A stretch of 64,000 bases of DNA from Chondrus crispus. Lineage: Eukaryota; Rhodophyta; Florideophyceae; Gigartinales; Gigartinaceae. The stretch lies in the NCBI RefSeq assembly GCF_000350225.1, contig NW_005179102.1, positions 1 through 64,000 on the forward strand. Direction: 5' to 3'. Made by a program: the position numbers and the translations under genes. This document shows, piece by piece, positions 10,056 to 20,945 of this stretch. Within the stretch, counting starts at the first letter, position 1, and every line of letters starts with the position of its first letter. Below the pieces are notes generated by a model, which made no database searches, had not been told where the DNA came from, and worked only from the letters and a program-made list of their open reading frames with translations.

Positions 10056-10406
10056 GAAAAACTCGCGTCCTCGTGTGTATGTAGGGTAGAAATACCCGCC
10101 AACTGAGGCAGCTGCGCTGACGTGGAACCGCGGTAGGAGGAGAGGGGACGTGTGCGACGAGGTGGACCAGCGAGCGACGCAGAGTCGGTCCGTTTTCCCC
10201 TATCTTCCGTTTTCTGCGGGCTTGAAGTTCCAAACCGACCCTGCTCTGGAGCTTCCCTGTCGTTTCGCATTCCCCTTTTCCTACCTTCTTCGAGCCCCTT
10301 CCTTCCCCTTGTGTGTCGCCTCGGGTTCCACGACGCCGCTACAGCGGCGATCGGCAAGCGCTTCGGTCAGCGGGGAGACGCGGTTCGTTGTCCAGTACGA
10401 CGAGCG

Positions 10407-11318
10407 ATGGAACGGTTCCATAATCCGTATGGAGAACCGAAGAGGACAGAAGACGAGGGCTGGAACGAGTGGCCAGCACCACGCGAATTGCGGGGTAGGA
10501 CGCTGGCGAACGCCGCGCTACTGTTCGAACGTGCGCCCTTCCTAAATGCGGCGGGATTACGGGACAGCCCCCTGATCCGGGCGTATGCGGACGTGACAGG
10601 GGCTCTTCCCGGGGATCTCAGCTTACGCGCTGTCTGGTCTCGTGATTTTTCCTTCCGCCTCGCGGTGGAGGAGGAACACATGTGGCCGAGGTATCGCCGC
10701 GATGGGCGGGTTCGACGCCAGAAGTACATAGCGGCGTTGGAGCGTCGGCTCGTGAGAACGCCGTGTAGCCGACCGATCCCTGTCGAGTGGGACTTCGACA
10801 CATGGGCGTACCGCACTGAGGGGGATCGGGGGTACGTCGCCAATTTAAGGCGTGTGTTGGACAACTTGCCAGAGCGTATCGAAGAGCCGGCTGTTGACTA
10901 CTTGTCATGGGACAAACCAATTCTCCCCTCGCGCTTCGAGGAGTATGTAAAACGGGAAAGCAACCCGGGTTATTACGACAAGCTCAAGTTTGAGCGCCGG
11001 ATGAGAAACGCCCTTGGAATTTTCGTGGCGTACGAGTGGATCGGGGCGACGACTTTCCAGCCTCGATCCCGATACGAGCGGTATCCGCAGATCCCGCCGT
11101 GGTTTTCGCAGTACGAAGTCGCTGCGGACTTCCTTGCGGAGATTTCACCTTGCTTGGTGTATTTCGGCTTGAGTCTCAATGACTCGCCGCGTTCGCCCGG
11201 CTGGATGATTTTCCTTAGCGAGTGGATCGCAATTGTTGCGAAACGGTTCATATGGTCATCCGTCGATGGACGCCTAGATGTGTTACCGACCATGACCACT
11301 AAATGGTTGCGCAAGTGA
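10407..11318 (+). CDS. ORF-A: uncharacterised antisense protein of Element II (303 aa)
   Basis: The frame is intact and on the strand opposite to integrase, between integrase and the 3' LTR. The ATG at 10407 starts MERFHNPYGEP; the frame is open upstream to a GTG at 10152. I recognise no family. It is rich in Trp, Tyr, Arg and Glu, with DTWAYRTEGDRGYVANL, FERRMRNALGIFVAYEW and PWFSQYEVAADFLAEISP, and has no clear membrane segment. A second version lies at 19777-20820 beside another LTR family and aligns over most of its length, for example DTWxxRTEGxRxYxxNL, FERRxRxxxGxFVAY and WxSQYEV. Conservation of protein despite different LTRs suggests a selected function, perhaps in the element's own life cycle. 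Function unknown. Confidence 0.75.
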   Translation: MERFHNPYGEPKRTEDEGWNEWPAPRELRGRTLANAALLFERAPFLNAAGLRDSPLIRAYADVTGALPGDLSLRAVWSRDFSFRLAVEEEHMWPRYRRDGRVRRQKYIAALERRLVRTPCSRPIPVEWDFDTWAYRTEGDRGYVANLRRVLDNLPERIEEPAVDYLSWDKPILPSRFEEYVKRESNPGYYDKLKFERRMRNALGIFVAYEWIGATTFQPRSRYERYPQIPPWFSQYEVAADFLAEISPCLVYFGLSLNDSPRSPGWMIFLSEWIAIVAKRFIWSSVDGRLDVLPTMTTKWLRK

Positions 11319-11343
11319 ACTTGGATACTGTACTGGGCGGAGC

Positions 11344-11973
11344 ATGGGTGTGCGATCAGCTATATGCGCTGTTAGAAATCCACGACAAGGTGGATTGGCT
11401 GCGCGTACCGTACGGTCAAGGGCATCATTAGACCGAACGGATCGGGCGAATGCATCGCCGGGGAGGCGCGAGGACGTGGGAGGGCCGGGGTCCGGAAATT
11501 GGATCCGGTTTGATCCGGTGACTTTTAAAAGTCTACAGCCCGAGCTGATGTGCGCCCAGGCAGAGCCAGTGGCACCAGCTATTGAAGCGCCGCTGACTGT
11601 CGGGGGAGGCCCCGCAGAGGTGCGTAGCAGCGAGCGCAGGTCGCCGGATGCGTTGTCGGTGGCACGGCGTAGATTGTTTGCCGAATTGGGCGTCTCAGAG
11701 AACGAGTTACCGAAGTTGGTGAAGAACGCCGAATTTGTGGCGGGTGTGAAACGCCTTAAGGCGGCGGCAGACGCGGGTGCTACCGCGCCCGAAACGGACA
11801 CCCGGATGGTAGTGGAGGTCCCGAGCGTGGAGGTGGCGCCGACCGTGGTGCAGACTCCTGTAGCGACGGCGACCGAAGGTGACCCGGTCGACTCCGACGG
11901 GGGGTCAGTCCCTTCGGATGCCCCGGCTGCGCCTGTGGCGGGTGTCGAGGAAGACCTCGTCGATTATGAATAA
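11344..11973 (+). CDS. ORF-B: uncharacterised antisense protein of Element II (209 aa)
   Basis: It starts with an ATG 25 bases after the ORF-A stop, on the same strand, so the two could share a transcript initiated in or near the LTR. The protein is Ala/Val/Pro-rich with low complexity, an acidic C-terminus (EEDLVDYE) and one predicted helical patch, RRRLFAELGVSENELPKL. No known domain. The partner of ORF-A' (18889-19776) has a weakly similar W-I-x-P segment and a similar short helix near its C-terminus (YHRLLMAHGVEGEAL), so the gene order A-B is shared even though B has diverged far. Confidence 0.6.
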   Translation: MGVRSAICAVRNPRQGGLAARTVRSRASLDRTDRANASPGRREDVGGPGSGNWIRFDPVTFKSLQPELMCAQAEPVAPAIEAPLTVGGGPAEVRSSERRSPDALSVARRRLFAELGVSENELPKLVKNAEFVAGVKRLKAAADAGATAPETDTRMVVEVPSVEVAPTVVQTPVATATEGDPVDSDGGSVPSDAPAAPVAGVEEDLVDYE

Positions 11974-13309
11974 TCGGGGCAAGTCGGGTGGGCGCCCTCA
12001 TAGGGGGCACCCCGTGTTAACGCGAAACGCGCATGTCGACAACGAGAAGGTGGGTTAGGGTAGTCAGTTAAACGGGTCCTCTTCTCCTCTCGATCGCCAT
12101 ACCGAGGCGCGTTCTGTTGCGCGACGGCGCATGGGGGTCACTTGTTGGGGCGGCGAGCACGGCGATGGGCATGACGGGCGGGGTCGAGTCGTGGTGACGA
12201 GGACGTCCGCCTGAGACAGCGTGGTAGCCTCAATGGTGGCTAGCGCGCACGGCGAGTCGAGCGACGCCCGGGACCGACGCGGCGATAGTCTGAGTCATTC
12301 ATACATGCCCGTCCAGTCAGCCGTGCCTCCTCCTGAGGGCTCTTATTGTACCCAGCGGGAGACGTTCGCGGCGACAGGGCTATCTGAGGCGCGGTACGTC
12401 GCACCGGATCATTCTCCTACTTGACCGAGATCCTGGTCGCCTCTGCGGAGCACGCGGCGTGCAACTGTGACGTCGGGGAGGGGGTCTTGCGTAACCCGAG
12501 AAGGGGACGCACCCCCAGCTGGGTCGCCGTTGGAGGCGTTTGCGGGGTGGCGATTGCCGGTGGCGAGGGTAGTGGCACGGAAGGGGGCGACAGTTCCTGA
12601 GGTCGATCATCGCTCAGGGTCCATGAGAGGTCGATAGGAGGCGTCCGACCGTTCGCGGTCCTTACACGACCTCTGGAATCGAGGGGCTTTTCCCGGCATG
12701 AGCACTCCGCCAGAGCCGATATCGCGCACAGCGTACCACTGAGGTCTTATGAGTCCCCCACCAGTATTGACAGCCCGAAACGACGCGAGTCATTCGCTCC
12801 CTATCGTCGGTGGCTCCTTTCCCTCGTTGGGAGATCGTCGACCACTTCTCGAAAACTCCCCGGCGCAAGGCCGGTGACCGGGCGGTAACGCTCTCCGAAG
12901 GACCGAGGTCCTTCGCTTCCAGCGCGGGGTTCGGTTCGGGCGTACCATGCCACGAGGAGACCGTGCGGGCGCAGAGCAGTACGTCACGTCTCTCGAGAGG
13001 GCGTGTCATCAACGTAGTTCAGTGAATTCTTCCCCTTGAAGGGGGTCGCACAGCTTGGAGTTGAGGATCGAGGAATGTTACGTGGCCCTAGAGGGAAGCT
13101 CCCCCTCGAGGGTTTGGACAGTAAGCAGCATCCAGCGAGGTGGGAAGGTCAGTCTAATTATCGGACCGTCCTTCGGTGTGTCATCCTGAGGAAAAATTGC
13201 GACACACGTCGCGGGGCGGCAGGGGGATGTTTAGTTGTCGACCCCGACGCTACCGGGGGTAGACCAGAGCTGGCGGTTTGGTGTGGGGAGACGTTGGCGT
13301 CTACATAAC
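11974..13309. other. No gene recognised between ORF-B and integrase
   Basis: GC-rich sequence without long conserved frames. It probably represents the 3' untranslated parts of the two converging transcription units (pol on minus, A/B on plus). Confidence 0.4.
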
Positions 13310-15436
13310 CGCAAGACGGTATTGTAGTCGATGTAGTTCGCGGGCTCCCAGGTGTCGTCTTCGGCAGTATACCCATACCACCGGACTCGAAAAGCGGCAT
13401 TCCGTCCGTTCCCGGTTTATGTCCGGTGAGGGCCTCGACCACGTAGGTCTTGGGGTCCTCGTACGCCAGGGGGGCCGTTTCGTCGCCTCGGAGGGCGTGC
13501 TTGGCGCACGTTGAGGGGAGGCCTCAACCGCGAGTGAGGGGGGAGGAGGACGTACCGAGGCAATGAGGGGAGGGTAACCGAAGGTACACATAGACGCTAA
13601 GTTCGCGATGTGCCCCCCGGCGATCTCTCTTGTACTCGGTGGCGCTTCCGTGGGGCTGCGCGTGAGGTCCGTGACCACCGCCGGTGCGGAGGTCTCGGAC
13701 GGGCGGATTTTCTTTTGATTTTTCCCAGGGTCCCGTCTCCACGTGTCACGGGACTTTGCTGTGAAGGTACGTGTTTGCTCGCTCAGCGACTTGTCGCCTC
13801 TCGGGGCGGGATTCGCTTGTCGAGGTCGTGGTGATTTCGGTCTCGTCTTCCCGGTACGTTGGTCGGGATGCCGTAGCCTGGGAAGAGGAGGTGTCGTCTG
13901 TGTCCCGGTTGGTCCACCCGTAGAGGCAGAACTCGGAGTCAATTTGGATATGATTCGGGGGTGCGAGTCGCCTCGGAGGGCGTCTATTAATCCCGATGTA
14001 GGGGCGCTCCATGCGTTCCAGGTAACGAGTTTTGACCCCGAAGGTCGGGTTACGGTCGCGTTGCGCGCCGCGTTCTCGATCTCGTTCCCATCGCGAGTAG
14101 GGCGATCGTCCGTGTCAGTTGGCGCGGGGGGGTTGATCCCCGGTTCATCTGGGTCGAACTCGTCCTCTCTCGTAGGGGTCGTGACCCCGATGGGAAGAGA
14201 AGTAGCGGCGTCACTTTCGATTGCCGGAGGGGGCGTAGGTTCCGTCTCACCGTCGACTGGGGTGGTCACCGCAGAGGGTGTTAGGTCCATGAGCTCGGTT
14301 CGGAGACTAGGGGCTTTCACAATGCGGTCTCTCGAGACTCGGTCCTTCAGGCCTGTAATCCCGACAATGGTCACTGTATGCCCGTCTAGGGCCACCACCG
14401 GGAATGGCCCTTCCGTCCGAGGGGCTAACTTGTTATTGACTCGGTCCTTATCCGTCTTCTCATCCACTCGCAGGGATGTCTCTCGCTCGGTGAGGACTTG
14501 ATCACCTATTGCGTAGTGCGGTGTCGGCGTCCGCAATCTCTTGTCGAAATCGCGTTTATAGCGGTCTCAACCGGCGAGCAGCGTGTCGCGGGCTGTTGAC
14601 ATTAGCCCGCGCAACCACGTTATGAACCGGAGCTTGTATTGCGTCCGCGAGACATCGGGCCCCAGCGTAGGGGTCTGTTGGATGGAAAGCGGCTCCGGCG
14701 TCCGAGATAACAAGAGATCAAACGGCTTCATACCGATCATGCCATTCACGGTACAATTGTAACCGTAGGTTAGCGCGTTCGTGAACTGGTCCCAATCGCG
14801 TTGGTTGTCGGCTAGGTAGTGCCGTACGGAGGACACCAGGGTGCGGTTGAACCTCTCCACTTGTCCATTAGCTGTGGATGATAAGCTGTGGTGAACACGC
14901 TTTCGACGCGGAGGATTTTGCACACGGCAAGGAAGAACCTTGACGTGAATTGACTCCCATTGTCGGAGAGTAGCTTCACTGGGGCTCCGTATACGAAGAC
15001 CCAGTGTGTGACGAACGCCTGAGCAACGGTATCGGCGGTAATTCTCTTAAGCGGAACCGTTCGGGTCAGCTTTGAGTAACGATCAGATATTACCAAGAGG
15101 TATCGATTGCCTCTTGGTGTTCTGGGGAGTTCGCCTAGGATGTCAATAGCGATAAACTCCAAGGGTCCCATCGGAGGGAACGTTTTCAACTTCGCGTTGT
15201 GCTTACGCAATTTAATGCGAGCTTTCGCACAGTCGGAGCACCTTCTGACTGTGGCGTATGCGTCGACGGACATACTCGGCCAGTAGTACCGTTGTCTTAA
15301 TGTGTAGAACAGACGCCTGCCTCCGGGATGTCCCGAGGTGGCGGGGTAATGCGCCATATACAACACTCGCTCGCGCAAAGTGGTTGGTACGACGATTTGC
15401 TCAACACCGTCAAGGTGCCCTTTCCGACACAGTACC
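13310..15436 (-). pseudogene. Integrase with C-terminal chromodomain (Element II), 5' part deleted
   Basis: It begins abruptly at the LTR2 boundary with CRKGHLDGVEQIVVP. It contains the HHCC domain (MAHYPATSGHPGG, RRCSDCAKA), the core motifs IAIDILGELP and LSDNGSQFT and, in another frame, NGQVERFNRT, so all three catalytic acids are present. GPFPVV...VSRDRI is the GPY/F module. A long Pro/Thr/Arg-rich linker leads to a chromodomain whose pieces YVVEAL, YGYTAEDDTWEPANY and DYNTVLRL are in different frames (13445-13310). At least three frame changes (near 14,880, 14,540 and 13,370) show that it is dead. RT, protease and gag are missing because the LTR2 segment replaced them. Confidence 0.85.
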
Positions 15437-16481
15437 TGTAGTGCAATGTGCCTGGCAGGCCGCGAACACAGTCCGACGGTCAAACAAAAGACGAAAAACA
15501 ACAGCAACAACAACAACTGCCGATGGCACGCGCTACGGAGCGTTCGAGACTCCCTTTCCCCTTGTGTGGGCTTGCGGCCCACGGTAGCTCAACTCCGACG
15601 GGGGGGGTAAGGAAAGATGCCCGGCCCGGGAGGAAAATGGTGGTAGAGACTTGTGAAGACTTGAGCGCTCGGCGAGTGCGGGTTGGGCTTGTCTACGAGA
15701 ATGTAACCGCGGTTCGCTGGGTTGTAAGGCCAATGCTCGACGAGCGTCTTCAGCACCTTGGGTATAATTCAAGGTCTTCGACGGGGGCTTGCTCAGCACT
15801 ACCCGACGGGATCGTAATTGTGTAGCAGCGCTACTACCGACGTGTTGCCCGATGGCTAGAAACACCCTCACCAGCGCGATCGCAATCGCGGTAGGTGGTA
15901 CCAACTCTGTCTTATACAGTAAGACCTTCGACGGAGGCGTCGTCGCAACAGCCTTCCGACGGAACTTAAAACTGTAGCAGCGCTACACAACGTGTTGCCG
16001 GATGGCTAAAGCACCTACACCGGATCGGTCGCAACCGACTCCAATGGAACCACCACAATTAAGGGAAAGATAGAAATAGAAGTAGAGGAATGAATAGGGA
16101 AATAAAGGAAAAAGAAAAGGGAACCCTCGAGCGCAAAGAATGCCGTAGGCTTAGGTAAAAGGGAGCGTCTTGGTAGAGACGGACTTCGACCAAGGCGACA
16201 TTCAACTCTGGCAACTCGGGTTACCTTTACTGACTTGGTCGTCAGAGGGCTAAGGTATATATCGCCCCGCCGGAGCCAGTACAGTAGCTCGCGGCGCTAG
16301 ATCCTAGATCTAATGTAGTGTCAGCAAAATTAATGCCAACTAATTAACTAAATAAAATAAAACAATTAAAAATTAAAACTGTGCAATTATTCACACGTGT
16401 GTCCCTCAACCCGGACCACTTTTCATATCCAAATATTTTCCTTTCTTTTCACCCCCCTTTCCAGGTGCGTATTGCACTACA
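15437..16481 (-). repeat. LTR2, left copy (1045 bp)
   Basis: It starts TGTAGTGCAA and ends TTGCACTACA, perfect 10-bp inverted ends. The inverse of this sequence recurs at 20946-21911. An internal block (about 15774-15895, then 15928-16050) with GTAGCAGCGCTAC and CGTGTTGCC is duplicated here but single in the right copy, which explains most of the length difference. Short inverted ends resemble those of LTR1, so the two LTR families are probably related. Confidence 0.8.
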
Positions 16482-16492
16482 TATCCCCCTTC
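16482..16492 (-). promoter_or_regulatory. Polypurine tract beside left LTR2
   Basis: Minus strand AGAAGGGGGATA abuts the LTR2 start. The left LTR2 is therefore the 3' LTR of a minus-strand element whose body would extend to the right. Confidence 0.7.
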
Positions 16493-16501
16493 TGAGCGTC
16501 C

Positions 16502-16705
16502 TTGCATCGGCTACACTCCTTGATCTCCAACTCCTTCTTCTCTTCTCGACCCCCTACTTTTCCCTTCCTGGCCGACGGTCTCCGCATGAGCAAGGACAAG
16601 ACGAATCCCATGTGTCCTCCACCTCTTGAGCTCGCGGGCGAAAATACTGCCCGTCGACGCACCGGTGTCGGCTTTGCGAACCTACTGAAGAAAGGGATCC
16701 CCTAG
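16502..16705 (+). pseudogene. Possible N-terminal fragment of a third ORF-A
   Basis: The frame lies just inside the polypurine tract, where ORF-A sits in the other elements. Its end, NTARRRTGVGFANLLKKGIP, resembles the start of ORF-A' (SATRRRPGVGFPRKSEVP). Only about 12 residues match, so this could be chance. Confidence 0.3.
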
Positions 16706-17450
16706 TCTCCTTCCAGCCCGCCATGTTGTACCACAACGCCCCGCTGCCGCTTTATGATCGCCGGTCGTAAGAAATTATTTATTGCCCTCCCCAACGATAT
16801 TAGCATCGCACGAAACTATGCGACGCAGATGAAAAGTGTTGGGTTGGTTGCTATTCGAGTTCTGGCGCACAGGAAAAGCGTGGGGTACGTCACCCTGACC
16901 TGACGCATGAATTCCAAATGAATGACGCAGAGCAGATGGAAAGCTGTGTGACAACCGGTGGAAGTTGTCGAAAAGTTGAGGAGGGTTGCGAGTCACAAAT
17001 CAGAAGAGAACGGGAGTGAGCGGATATCTGCGATGGTTCCGGTGACGAGAGCTGCGCGTCTGAGTGCATTGTTGTGCGATGAGAGCGTTGTCGAAATCTG
17101 GCTGACAGCTTTACAGTAGGACAAAGCATCAACGGCAGGTGAGAATTGTGAAGAGTTTCTTGCCGGATGTCGAGAGGTTTGCGCCCGGGCCGTGGTCTCT
17201 CCCAATACGTACATGTGTCGCTGCATTCAAGGGGAAGTTGTTGGAAACGGTCGACTCACCGGGTTCAGAAGCTCAAAAGTTGATGCTCGATTCGGGCGGT
17301 GCCATCACGGTATTGGCAGAACGACGAGGCCCTGAACACGACGGGCAGTGAAACGAAAACGGCTAGGACGAGTCAAGTAGTACCCGAAGGACAGCTGGCG
17401 ACGCAGCGATGAGACTGGATCAGGCTTGTTGGAAATATGCTTAGCAAAAG

Positions 17451-17996
17451 ATGACTGCATACTCTTGGTTTCGCCGAGCCCATGAAGAGGGCAGTGTCGA
17501 CAACGGCACTAACGCAGACATGTCTGATGACGACGCATCCTATGATACAGCCGCTTGTATGTCTCAGGACAGCAGCCGTGCTGTTGTTGGAGTCAGCCAC
17601 GGGGATTTGATTACTTGGTGCACCGGGGCAAACGAACTTTTTCTATCCTTCGAGGGCCATTCACATGAGCTAACTGATGTAGTGAGGGTCAATGATGGGG
17701 CACGCGTTACGTCCGAACCATGTGACGGAACAGCGAGAGTGGGGGACATTGAGACTGGAAGTCAAATCGGAGAAGTCCCTACTCCAAAAAGAAAAATGTC
17801 AGAATACAAGAAGAGGGAGAAACTGAGTGGAAGAATGTTACGATACGGCAGGTGTGGAGAGGCGGAAGCCCACCGAAACAACCCCAGTGAGTTGAAAGAG
17901 GAACGAAAACGTGGAGATGAACGTGTCAAATATTTTTACGAAATTCGCGTGACTTTTGAAGGCAATGAAGGGCGAAATGGTCCTCTGATATTGTAG
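17451..17996 (+). CDS. Hypothetical protein, 181 aa, unclassified
   Basis: Frame with ATG at 17451; Asp/Ser-rich first half, Lys/Arg/Glu-rich second half. No family recognised. It lies inside the LTR2-bounded segment and may be part of the missing element body or a chance frame. A smaller open frame precedes it at 17139-17351. Confidence 0.2.
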   Translation: MTAYSWFRRAHEEGSVDNGTNADMSDDDASYDTAACMSQDSSRAVVGVSHGDLITWCTGANELFLSFEGHSHELTDVVRVNDGARVTSEPCDGTARVGDIETGSQIGEVPTPKRKMSEYKKREKLSGRMLRYGRCGEAEAHRNNPSELKEERKRGDERVKYFYEIRVTFEGNEGRNGPLIL

Positions 17997-18189
17997 GGGT
18001 TGTGCAGTGGACTCCAATCGTGTTAATGGACGAAGCGGCCAAGCTGGACCGAAGGGTTCGAGCGTCTCGACGGCGACGACCCATACGTTATTTTATTTTG
18101 ATGTCGCAACCCCCCTCGTCTTGTCGGGTTTAATTGACAATAATCTTCCCCCTAAGGAGCCTCGAGAACGGATGGTAGGTGGTCTTGAT

Positions 18190-18770
18190 GACGTTTTCGA
18201 GGATGCCCGAAGTGCGAGAAAAGAGGAGGTAAGTGAGGAATTTGAAGAGGTAAAAAGGGAGAGACGAAAAGAGGAGGTAAACCACAAAAGAGGAGGAAAG
18301 GGAAGACGCACATCGAGGATGGGAGAAAGAGAATGCGCAGGAAATTGGGGGAAATTGAGAAATGAAGAGGAGGAAAGAAAAACGGACCACCTCAGAGACT
18401 CTAGGGGGGGACTGTATTTCCTTGAGGAGGAATCTCCAAACGGGCAACGGAGCAACTGAAGATGCGATCATTGACGACGTCTCGTGGATGACTGAACAAA
18501 AAGGGGGGAGGGCGACTAGAAAAATTGTCTGGGACCGCCATGCCCCCGCCTACGGCAAGAAGAGGGCAAACGAAAGGAGGAAGTCGGAGATGCCGTAAAC
18601 ACGCACGTTGCCGCCCCCGTTAGGCAGAGTGAGGGCGTAGGAAAAGAGGGAGGAAAATGGTCAAGGATAAAGAGGAGGGATTGAAGAGAAGGAAACATAG
18701 GGGAATCAGGAAAGGGAAAACTGAAAATGCAAAAGAGGAGGAAGTGGGAAATAACAGGAGATTCGCAGGT
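18190..18770 (+). repeat. Purine-rich tract with recurring AAAGAGGAGG
   Basis: For about 580 bases the plus strand is mostly A and G. The word AAAGAGGAGG or a one-base variant recurs about seven times (near 18217, 18264, 18285, 18363, 18641, 18668 and 18732). Frames read through it are Lys/Glu/Arg low-complexity and not credible genes. Confidence 0.7.
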
Positions 18771-18888
18771 GGGTTCTTTTTATCGCCCAAAGGTCGTACG
18801 ATAAAGTCGCTAGTCGACTATCAGGCGGGCAGGATGGAAAAAGAAGGACAGGTTGCAAGGAAGTGCTGTGGCCGCCGTCTCAACGAGA

Positions 18889-19776
18889 CTATGCCCCAAG
18901 GGATTTTCCCTTTGGAAGGGAGGTGACACGCCGAGCTAGAACTCGCAAGTCGTCCAGGGACGCCCCCTGGAGAGCTTCTCCCTCCACACCATGAGCCATG
19001 AGAAGGCGATGGTAAACGGCGGCACCAGAGGTATTTTCTTTGGGAATTGTAGATGATGGAAGGACCGAGGTAAGGGCGAGGAGCGGACCCTCAGGTGAAG
19101 GGCAAGCCGGACGTGGGGTCGGATCCCCGGCCGACGGTGGGGCTTCCCGAATTGAAATGGTTCCCGTCGAGCAGCTCGCAGGAGGAAGCTCGACGCACGG
19201 AGGAGCCTGAGGGCGGGTTAAGCCCACGGGTGCCGTACATGACGGCAATAGCAAGGTTGGGGTGGGTGTGACGAGCTGTCCCTCGCGTGATGGGGAAGCA
19301 GGAAGTGAGGTTGGATTCACGTCGGAGGAAGACACGACTCGAAGCGACAAGGTTTCCGCCGAGCTCGTGGGAGGAAGTACGACGCACACTGGGGCCTCAG
19401 GCGCGGAGGGACGGACCCGTGCAGGGAGAGGGGAAGTTGGGGCCGAAGGTCGAGAGCACATCCCAGGTTCTCGAGGATCCGCGTTCACCACAGTGACTGC
19501 GTCGGGGGTTGGTGGTTGATTTCCGAAACGGCGGCTCATCTGGGCCTCCCAGGCAGAACAGAGGGAGGAGGACCAGGGGTTGATCCACACGAAGTCGCCG
19601 GCAGCTGGATGATTTCTACCAGGGGAAAAAGAGGGTCGCTGGCGTGAAAAGGACCGAGACGAATTTTGTGGAGGAACGCAATCCCACGCTACGGTCTCGA
19701 TCATATCGAGGAGGGCGTGCACTTCACGGTCTACATCGGACCCGCCAAGGGGGATAGAAAAATCGAGGAGACGCAT
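18889..19776 (-). CDS. ORF-B': second protein of the antisense module beside right LTR2 (295 aa)
   Basis: The ATG at 19776 follows the ORF-A' stop codon with no gap (TAG then ATG), so translation could be coupled. The protein is Pro/Ser/Thr-rich and probably disordered, with two degenerate internal repeats of the form VCVVLPPTSSAETLSLR and PCVELPPASCSTGTISIR. The C-terminus has the helical stretch YHRLLMAHGVEGEALQGAS, which resembles the C-terminal helix of ORF-B. No known domain. It is antisense to the LTR2 element, as ORF-B is to Element II. Confidence 0.6.
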   Translation of the reverse strand: MRLLDFSIPLGGSDVDREVHALLDMIETVAWDCVPPQNSSRSFSRQRPSFSPGRNHPAAGDFVWINPWSSSLCSAWEAQMSRRFGNQPPTPDAVTVVNADPREPGMCSRPSAPTSPLPARVRPSAPEAPVCVVLPPTSSAETLSLRVVSSSDVNPTSLPASPSREGQLVTPTPTLLLPSCTAPVGLTRPQAPPCVELPPASCSTGTISIREAPPSAGDPTPRPACPSPEGPLLALTSVLPSSTIPKENTSGAAVYHRLLMAHGVEGEALQGASLDDLRVLARRVTSLPKGKSLGA

Positions 19777-20820
19777 CTATTCGCGGAGTTTCGAAGGGAG
19801 GTGCCACAGGCGCCAACAGTCGAAAACTTCCCACAGGAGGGTGGCGGCGACTTTCACGCACCACTCCGTGAGGAACACAGTCCACAGCCCGTGCTGCGTA
19901 TCGCGTAAATGACTGCCGTAATATGTCAGGATGGGTCCTAACTCAGCCCAGAAACCCTGACATACCTCGTATTGACTCCACCAGGATGGGGTTTGTTGGT
20001 ATCGATTGGTGTAGTGCTGTCTGGAAATTTCACGAGCCTCAATCATCTGGTACGCCACGAAGTACCCAGTGTCGGATCGGACCCGACGTTCAAAGCGTAC
20101 AGTATTTTGGAAAAAGAAAATACCGCCGCGCTTCGTATGGCGAAAGTTTGTGGGAAGAATGGCTTGGGTCCAAAACATGGCGTCGGTCGTGACGGTTCGT
20201 CGGTTGCGTCACAGTCGGTCCGCCTCGGACACGGGGTCACAGAAGGTGCAGTCGATGAGGTTGTCGAGGTAGAGTCGTTCCCCCTCCGTACGACACTGCC
20301 AAGTGTCGCAGTGGTAACATGAAGGTATGAGGGCGTCGGCCATAGGAATCTCGATCCGAGTGAGCACAGCGTCCATGAAACGCAGGGATAAGGAAGAGCG
20401 ACCGCGCGGGGAGGAGTGACGTAGGATGGAGGTGGGTATAGCGATGCGGGCGCGCCAGTCAAAGGTGTGAATGGTCTGCAAAGGGAGGTTACCGGGCAAC
20501 ATGCCCGCATCATCGACGAAATTATTTTTGATGCCGTGGAGGTCGCGGACGCCCACAGAGGAGAACCGTTGAGCAGAAGCAAACAGGGCTGCGTTATCAC
20601 GCATGGTTTTGTTCTGCAACTCCTCGAGCGAAGGATGACGACGGGCTACCCAAGAGGAATGGTAGCCCGGATGGAAGGCCGGCTCGGTAGGGTTGGTAAC
20701 AGGGGGTAGACGGGGTATGAAAGGAAGACCCCGGGGCACTTCGGACTTGCGAGGAAAGCCAACACCCGGACGTCTACGGGTTGCACTATCGTCCGAGTGT
20801 TCCGATGGAGAAGGAAGCAT
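19777..20820 (-). pseudogene. ORF-A': homologue of ORF-A, one in-frame TGA
   Basis: The ATG is at 20820 and the stop at 19777-19779. A single TGA at 20209-20211 splits an otherwise open 347-codon frame. Alignment to ORF-A by eye: LQNKTMRDNAALF with LRGRTLANAALLF; GMLPGNLPLQ with GALPGDLSLR; CDTWQCRTEGERLYLDNL with FDTWAYRTEGDRGYVANL; ILPTNF with ILPSRF; RFERRVRSDTGYFVAYQMI with KFERRMRNALGIFVAYEWI; WWSQYEV with WFSQYEV; FLTEWCVKVA with FLSEWIAIVA. It is about 80 residues longer than ORF-A at the N-terminus. Function unknown. Confidence 0.75.
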
Positions 20821-20933
20821 GGTATTTTCGTCTTACCCTTGCTAGAACGCCGCGCAGAGTGATTGATGACTGGGAAACACGGTCAGCAGCGGCAGGAGAT
20901 TATACGATGGCTGGGCGTTGCGCAAGGGCGCTC

Positions 20934-20945
20934 AGAAGGGGGATA
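20934..20945 (+). promoter_or_regulatory. Polypurine tract beside right LTR2
   Basis: Plus strand AGAAGGGGGATA directly precedes TGTAGTACAA. The right LTR2 is therefore the 3' LTR of a plus-strand element whose body lies to the left. Confidence 0.7.
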
